Assembly (NCBI GenBank): GCA_037178855.1
Contig: JASJZC010000003.1
Span: 558,001 to 622,000, forward strand
DNA from: Oscheius sp. JU75
Taxonomy: Eukaryota > Nematoda > Chromadorea > Rhabditida > Rhabditidae
Length of the DNA stretch: 64,000 nucleotides
Direction of reading: 5' to 3'
Shown here: piece by piece, positions 58,990-64,000 of the stretch
Layout of the letters: every line of letters starts with the position of its first letter
How positions within the stretch are numbered: position 1 is the stretch's first letter
Notes under the pieces: model-generated
Seen by the model: only the letters and a program-made list of their open reading frames with translations
Told to the model about the DNA's origin: nothing
Database searches by the model: none
Program-made: the position numbers and the translations under genes

Positions 58990-59440
58990 GTTCGAAAATG
59001 CTTTCTTAGATCTTAAAAAGAGTTTTTTTAGTTTAGTACTGGGCTCAGTCGCCTGTGTCAGCCCTGTACCACCTTTCCTCAGTCTCTTCCCTATATAGCC
59101 AGGGCTCTCCAAGGCTCCAAGTTACCTTTCAGGGAAAAAATACTGCTTTTTGGAGAGAAAAGGTCTCTGGCCTGGCATTTTATCAGTCTAGAGTCCTTTA
59201 TTCTTGCGATTTTTTTTTAGGAAAGACCTTATAAACAAATGTGCTATCTAGTGTGTAATCCCCTTCCTCACTTCCATATTTACCACACATCACAACTTCT
59301 TCTGCCATTCCCTCTGACTCTCTCCTCCCTGACAAAAACCATGCGTCTACCTAACAAACAAGCGCAAAGTAACACTGTCCCCGAGGAGCTAATTTGTCTT
59401 TCTTCCTACTCATTCCCTCCGATTTCGTCTCTCCTAATCG
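58990..59440. other. Intergenic; nothing recognised
   Basis: A short stretch at 59135-59180 (ACTGCTTTTTGGAGAGAAA) resembles 22838-22870 (ACTGCTTTTTGGAAAAAAC), perhaps a dispersed repeat. Confidence 0.4.
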
Positions 59441-59447
59441 TCTCACT

Positions 59448-59636
59448 ATGCGGGATACCGAAATGTTGCCCCTCTTCTACTACTTCATCTTGGCATTTAT
59501 GATATGTGCCTGTACTATCTGTCATAAGAAGAGAAAGAGAGAGATTCTAGCTGAGGAGTACAACAAGAGTCTGCTGAAGTGGACGCCGCTACGTCAACGT
59601 TCAGCTCCCAATCCGGACAGGGAGACAATTGTCTAA
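59448..59636 (+). CDS. Small single-pass membrane protein of 62 residues
   Basis: An intronless frame starts MRDTEMLPLFYYFILAFMI, one membrane helix ending in CACTICHKKRKRE, a strong positive-inside anchor. A 35-residue cytoplasmic tail with EEYNKSLLKWTPLRQ and SAPNPDRETIV follows. AATAAA lies 5 bases after the stop (59642), which supports a real transcript end. No family recognised. A longer upstream coding part was not found. Confidence 0.5.
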   Translation: MRDTEMLPLFYYFILAFMICACTICHKKRKREILAEEYNKSLLKWTPLRQRSAPNPDRETIV

Positions 59637-59654
59637 TTTTCAATAAAAGTTTCG

Positions 59655-60089
59655 TTAGCAGTATAACAGACGGAGATAATGGGACAGAGAGATGGAGAGA
59701 CGGAGAGACAGAGAAACTGAGAGAAAGAAGAGAGAAGAAAGACTAGAGTCCATTGAAGTCTCGCTTGGCAGTTTCTTCGCCATATTTTCCTGCAGCATCT
59801 TCCGTCCCTCAGTCTCCCTGTATTTCAGGACGAGGCGGGACGTGGTGGTCAGCTTGAAGATGACCGCGCAGGCCTCAGCAGTGTCGACTTCCTTAATAGT
59901 CAGAGTCTCGCAGCTGATGTGAGCCTCGGAGAAGAAATCCACCACGGACTGCCAATCTTTGAATTTGCTCACATGGTCCACGGACAAGTTTGTAAAGGGG
60001 AAGTGTTGGGAATGGAAGTTTGTCTTGTCGACTTGATCAAGTGGGGTCCTGTAGCGGGCAAAGCCCTCGTCCAGAATGTTTTCGCTGCT
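59655..60089 (-). CDS. Unrecognised protein exon, possibly NTF2-like fold
   Basis: From an acceptor-like GAATAG at 60090-60092 the frame reads NILDEGFARYRTPLDQVD, FKDWQSVVDFFSEAHISCET, IKEVDTAEACAVIFKL and SRLVLKYRETEGRKM. The alternating pattern (helix, then beta strands) recalls nematode NTF2-like/DUF proteins, by shape only. The last 30 codons translate a TCTCTCTG octamer run into SLSLRLSISLS before the stop at 59655, so the true end may be earlier by splicing. No 5' exon found. Overlaps the + strand ORF at 60076. Confidence 0.4.
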   Translation of the reverse strand, partial: SSENILDEGFARYRTPLDQVDKTNFHSQHFPFTNLSVDHVSKFKDWQSVVDFFSEAHISCETLTIKEVDTAEACAVIFKLTTTSRLVLKYRETEGRKMLQENMAKKLPSETSMDSSLSSLFFLSVSLSLRLSISLSHYLRLLYC

Positions 60090-60261
60090 CTATTCCGTGT
60101 CCTTCCAGGCAAGAGTTGTTGTTTCCCGATCCCAGAGAGTGTTACATGAAAAAAAAGACCAGGCCAAAGTGGAGGAGCTGATCAGGAGAGGCAAGTTCGT
60201 ATTAAAGGAGATCGAGGCCCTCTACAGAAAAATATCGCGTCATGAAGAAACGCTACTATGA
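60076..60261 (+). CDS. Small protein of 61 residues, mitochondrial-type N-terminus
   Basis: ATG 60076 opens MFSLLYSVSFQARVVVSRSQ, which looks like a mitochondrial presequence. It continues into a helical part, EKKDQAKVEELIRRGKFVLK and EALYRKISRHEETLL, with an LYR tripeptide, then TGA. A +1 shift after ALYR would instead read KYRVMKKRYYENEDEMK to TAA at about 60283, also natural-looking, so a frameshift or sequence error is possible. An acceptor-like CCTGTAG lies about 28 bases before the ATG. Related to no family I can name. Confidence 0.4.
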   Translation: MFSLLYSVSFQARVVVSRSQRVLHEKKDQAKVEELIRRGKFVLKEIEALYRKISRHEETLL

Positions 60262-60284
60262 GAATGAGGATGAGATGAAATAAA

Positions 60285-61660
60285 GAGTTTTTAGGTGCCA
60301 TTCCGTACATTTCTTAGCTCAGCATGTTGGGAATACTCTCAAAATAGTTTTCATCGTGAAGGCCCAGGGTTTGGCGAGTAAATGTGCAAGGGCTTACCTG
60401 AGTTTTTAGGGTTGAAATATTTTTGACAGATGTCGAGCCTTCTGAAGTTCTAAACGGTTGTAGTCCTTCTTCAGCTTCACAACTGCAGTACTCCGGAAAT
60501 CTCAGAAAGCTCTCTCTGTCTCTCTAAAAGACCTCCTTCTCTTTAAAAGATTTTTATCTCTGTACCGAGCTCGATCCCCTTGAAATTTTTATATATGGTC
60601 AAGCTGAGATCAGGAGAGACGACTTCGTGCGGTTTTCATCAGTTCTTAGTGGAACTTTTCGGAACCTGCTACCGTGACAGCCGTGATAAATTAGCTAGAA
60701 ATTGACATTCTTAAAACCGAAATCATCTGACCACTTGTTTCTCGGAAACAACCCAATTTCTCATTTCAGCAGTTGTTTGCCTTGGCGCTGTACAACTGTT
60801 AACAGCCGTGTCTTCTCATTTCAGTTTATTCACAGCTCTAATGGGTAGTGCTCTCTCCTAACTGTCATTGTTTCTCTGCCTGTCTATCTACCAGTTCTTG
60901 TACCATGCCAGCTGCTGACGGCAGCTTCACATGCCGCAGCGCCGCTTCCCTAGTAGTAGTTTCTTTCACAGCTGGCTTGGCGGTTGACATTAAATGGCTT
61001 GTCAGCGTTTTTGGGTATTACTGTTGACATGCAATTGTGCGAACACCATGACAAAAACAGACAGACGGACGGGCACCATTGCGCTTTAGTAAAGAAAGAA
61101 GATATTTGACTCCATGATAATTCCTGTCTTCCCCTTCGCACCCGCCGACTCTGGCTGTAAACAGCTGTTGTCAATTAATTCCTCATTGACCCTGATCAAC
61201 AAGCTTATGCAACGTGGTCTTACTTTTCTCATCCGTAAAAAGTTTTTCCCCCTAATATAAAACTTTTCTTGGTACTTTACTGCGTATTTTTGTTAATCTA
61301 TCGGCTGAGTCAAAACTATACTGTACTATGAAAAAATTGAAGAGGTGCCCTTGTCACTTTTGTTCACCCCTTTCAATTCTTATGCGGGATTCGGTACCCA
61401 CTGTATGTTCATGTTTCTGTCCAATATCTTTAGAAAGATGCTTTTGATGCAGATTCATATCCTTGTTGTCTGTGTATTATCGCAATACAATAGTTATTCT
61501 AGAAAATAGCCGTACAGCCCAAACACGCGATCTCTCGCAATACTACTCAGTCATGAAAAGAGAATAACGGTCTAGTTAGTGGTGAGGAGACCAACATTGA
61601 AACAGCATTGTGATACCATTAGAACCAACGGCTTACTCTACTGGCGTGGCGATCAATACG
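60285..61660. other. Long gap with no recognised gene
   Basis: AT-rich. No supported ORF or repeat beyond short TCTCTGTC runs. Confidence 0.5.
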
Positions 61661-61664
61661 TATA

Positions 61665-61805
61665 CATTCGCAACCAAAATTTTGTGCGAATAGTGAATGC
61701 GAATAGTTCGTACAACTATTTGCATATTCGCATTGAAAAAAGTGCGAATGCGAGAACGAAGTCACTTTTTCATTTTGCGAATGCGTATGCGAAATATTCG
61801 CCCAT
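61665..61805. repeat. Cluster of TGCGAA / TTCGCA hexamers
   Basis: Roughly ten TGCGAAT, TTCGCA or ATTCGC units in both orientations occur within 140 bp, so the segment can pair with itself in many registers. No coding support. Confidence 0.65.
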
Positions 61806-61931
61806 CCGTGATATAGAAAATCCTTAGATAGAGCTCTTAACTTTCTCAACTTTTGCTGGCTACTATCTAGTTTAGATCTAAAAGCTTGGGACTGCCGGTC
61901 ACACATTTTCCTAACAACGGGAGAGAGCAGA

Positions 61932-62364
61932 AGGGATTTCGGTGTTTCCATCAACTCTAGAAGAAAGTCTTTCAAAGGTCTTAATGGAGGGTGAAAACAG
62001 TCTTGCTCCTGCGAATGAAGAAGCAGCTCCTGGGCAACCAAGTCTTTGGTAGGCTGTGTTTATGCAGTAAACTTTAGTTATCAGCGCAAGCTGCAAGAAG
62101 TCTAAGGAAGCAAGCTGTATTATCTGCAAAACGGAACTTCCGAAGGAGATTTCGATGTTTTCGAAAAGAACGAACGTCGAGTACGAGTCACCCATACACG
62201 TTGAGACAGAATATCCCTATATGGACTACAACAGTCGAAACTCATCTTCTGCCGGATCCAGCCAAGACCTTGCCTTACCACTTCCCAATTCCAAGGAGAC
62301 ATGTCGTGCGCATGGGGAATTGTCTTTAGAATCTAAGACAAACCACGGCAGTCCAGGAGATTCG
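61932..62364 (+). CDS. Partial gene with a CxxC...CxxC motif, ends unresolved
   Basis: Two exons join in phase: about 61932-62048 (STLEESLSKVLMEGENS, PANEEAAPGQPSL) and 62085-62364 after a 36-nt intron. At the junction the product reads CASCKKSKEASCIICKTELP, four Cys spaced CxxCx7CxxC, which suggests a zinc site. A Ser/Tyr-rich stretch follows (VETEYPYMDYNSRN, SKETCRAHGE). A donor (TCG|GTTAGT) ends the second exon; the next exon was not found and the 5' end is uncertain. Could be a chance assembly. Confidence 0.3.
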
Positions 62365-62468
62365 GTTAGTAAAAACCCACATTTAAACACAAGTTAGTCT
62401 ACTGCCCCTTCGGGGAGGTAGATAACTTGTCCATTCGGCCAACATCCACTTTACTGACCTCAACCGAT

Positions 62469-62502
62469 AGAAGCTTAGAAGCTAGTCCACTTCTAAGCTT
62501 CT
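62469..62502. repeat. Perfect hairpin, 12-bp arms
   Basis: AGAAGCTTAGAA, ten-base loop, TTCTAAGCTTCT. Isolated, with no T-run after it. Confidence 0.7.
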
Positions 62503-62529
62503 GTTAGACTGGCCACTGCTAATCAATTA

Positions 62530-62985
62530 AACCCACTTTCTGTCACTCTCTTCCCTTTCACTCTTAGAATCCTTTTCCCATCTTTTGAACCCACTCTTTG
62601 ATTCAATTCCTATCCCTCATGCACACTCTTCGAAAGCCTAAGCCTTCCGATTCTTTGAATCTCTTCCCCTAAACCCACTTCTTATCCCTCCAATCCACTT
62701 CCCTTTCGCTCTTTGAACCCACCTGCCACCGTTTGAACTCGCTTCCTACCCCTCGAGCACACTCTTCGAAACCATTTTCCACTCAATTCCGATCCTAGAA
62801 CTCGCTTTTGATCCGTTGTATCCCATACTCTTTAAACCCACTTGCTATCCATTGAATCCACTTCCCATTCTTCTAGCCCATTTTCCTTCCAATCTTTGAA
62901 TCCACTACGCTACCCTCCAACCCTTTGAATCCTCTTCCTATCGCTCAAACTTACTTTCTATCCTTTAAGCCCACTCTATCTGTCA
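62530..62985 (+). repeat. Degenerate minisatellite, ~20-23 bp unit CTTTGAACCCACTTCCTATC
   Basis: Variants of TTTGAA(C/T)CCACTTCC(T/C)ATC recur about 20 times over 450 bp with length drift. Purines and pyrimidines are strongly strand-biased. No coding frame. Confidence 0.75.
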
Positions 62986-63189
62986 AACACTAACTTTAGC
63001 TCAAAATTCGATTTTTGTGCGCTGTGAAATCCAAATTTTTGGCTTTTATTATTTGATATTCTTACACAGCTCATCGAACTCTAAAAAATGACATGCTGAC
63101 TTCAATCTAATAGAAGGGGACGATATGCCTCGGCGCGGAATCGAACCCGAGATGCATGTGATGCGCGGGTTGGCGACGACGGCGCCTCT

Positions 63190-63802
63190 TACAAGGGAAA
63201 CCTTTCAACTTAACTTGGATTTTGGCAACGAACAAGGTGCCATTCGATAGCTCTAAATATGGGTATAACGGGATGTTTTGCCGAATTCGCTTAACCCCTG
63301 GTCCGAGATATGACGTTTTTAAAAATGGCGCACCCGTATCATCTCGGCGCCTAGGGCCGAGAGACCCGCCGTGATAGACTTCGAAGGCACCAAAAATCGG
63401 CAACGTAGTATGGTAGTGAGCGCGGTGGGCTGGGATGCAATTGCTTGCTGGTTCGGATCCGCACGAATTTTTTTTTTACTTTTTTCCGTCTTTTATCTGT
63501 GACTATGTGCTTTGACTATGAAGCTTTGACTTTGACTATGTAACTATGGAGCTGTAGTGCCGGACGCCCTTTGGCCTGGAAAGGCATCAAACAGACGTCT
63601 GCATTGCCTTTTTTGGAAACCAGGTTAATTTGAACAACTTCGAGATGATACGGGAGCGCCATTTTTAAAAACGTCATATCTCGGACCAGGGAGGGGTTAA
63701 GCGAATTCGGCAATATACCCCGTTATACCCATATTTAGAGCTATTGAATGGCACCTTGTTTGTTGCCAAAGTCCAACTTACGTTGAAAGGCTTCCCTTGT
63801 TA
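63190..63802. mobile_element. Foldback element with ~160-bp arms and a Pol III-like unit in the loop
   Basis: 63190-63346 and 63641-63802 are inverted copies (TTACAAGGGAAACCTTTCAA on the left against the complement of the right arm, and CCGAGATATGACGTTTTTAA in both), differing at scattered positions. The about 294-bp loop contains GGTTCGGATCC (B-box consensus, near 63451), a weak A box near 63424 and a T9 run at 63470. A second B box, GGTTCGATTCC on the minus strand, lies just outside the left arm near 63145. No ORF. Confidence 0.8.
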
Positions 63803-63804
63803 GA

Positions 63805-64000
63805 TATATAGCCCATTTCCAACGAAGAGTGGCACCTCGGTTTGAATGCCGGAAGCTCGGCGTTCGCGCGCGAAGAAAAAATTTTGCCATTTTTCACCAT
63901 TTCCCCAGCATCTTTTTACTATCCTGTTAGTATTGTTGTATTCTAGGCGTGCAAAAACCTACTTGTCACCAAAATTACGTGAAAACCTCGAGATATAGGC
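63805..64000. mobile_element. MITE related to 51187-51656, cut by the window end
   Basis: TATAGCCCATTTCCAACG, then AGTGGCAC, CTCGG/TTTGAATGC and GCGCGCGAA, each align with the left end of the element at 51187 (TATAGTCTATTTCCAAC, AGCGGCAC, TTTGAACGC, GCGCGCGAA). The right end lies outside the window. Confidence 0.75.

Noticed and set aside
63128-63192. tRNA gene on the minus strand (B box GGTTCGATTCC)
   Set aside because: Only the 3' half is tRNA-like; there is no matching acceptor stem, D-arm or clear A box, so it is a tRNA-related repeat piece.

Overview
The window looks like nuclear DNA from a nematode. Genes are split by many short introns (about 28 to 70 nt is common) that start GT and end TTTCAG or TTTTAG. 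The gene content is nematode-typical: seven seven-transmembrane (7TM) chemoreceptor genes from at least three family types, an astacin of EGF-CUB-TSP1 layout, a DEX-1-like NIDO/EGF membrane protein and a DUF281-like secreted protein. I cannot name the genus. A striking local trait is that introns and intergenic DNA are packed with degenerate GAGACAGA / TCTCTGTC octamer runs in either orientation. Exon boundaries were worked out by hand from splice consensus and reading phase; for nearly all multi-exon genes below the summed exon lengths are a whole number of codons.

Layout. 0.5-1.7 kb: 5' remnant of an RTE-like retrotransposon. 1.9-8.1 kb: two tandem minus-strand chemoreceptors; an intron of the first holds an antisense RPN11 (proteasome deubiquitinase) retrocopy. 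8.3-13.8 kb: poorly resolved small genes, repeats and a small gene with an in-frame stop. 14.4-19.8 kb: DEX-1-like membrane protein (15 exons). 20.1-23.2 kb: a small secreted protein and a third receptor of the first family, whose last intron carries an internally deleted Tc1-like element. 23.3-26.2 kb: protein kinase with an unexplained C-terminal region and a mariner remnant in an intron. 27.3-28.9 kb: UDP-glucose 4-epimerase (GALE). 30.3-40.1 kb: three Str-superfamily receptors, two of them a tail-to-tail inverted pair, plus an Sre-like receptor and a recently copied receptor exon fragment. 41.1-47 kb: tRNA-Gly, a pepsin-like protein that lacks its second catalytic Asp, an Srh-like receptor, two small genes and a second tRNA-Gly. 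49.2-54.9 kb: C1GALT1/COSMC-like protein, third tRNA-Gly, a MITE, another receptor and a DUF281-like secreted protein. 55.3-57.9 kb: astacin. 58.4-62.4 kb: short unrecognised genes. 62.4-64 kb: minisatellite, foldback element and a MITE.

The genes do not form a pathway. The nearest thing to shared biology is chemosensation (seven receptors) and cell-surface or extracellular proteins (DEX-1-like, astacin, pepsin-like, COSMC-like, DUF281-like). I did not find a convincing new multi-gene system. The best leads are the kinase C-terminal domain, the pseudo-aspartic protease, GC-AG introns in separate genes, a family of tRNA-related foldback elements, and the octamer repeat that colonises introns.
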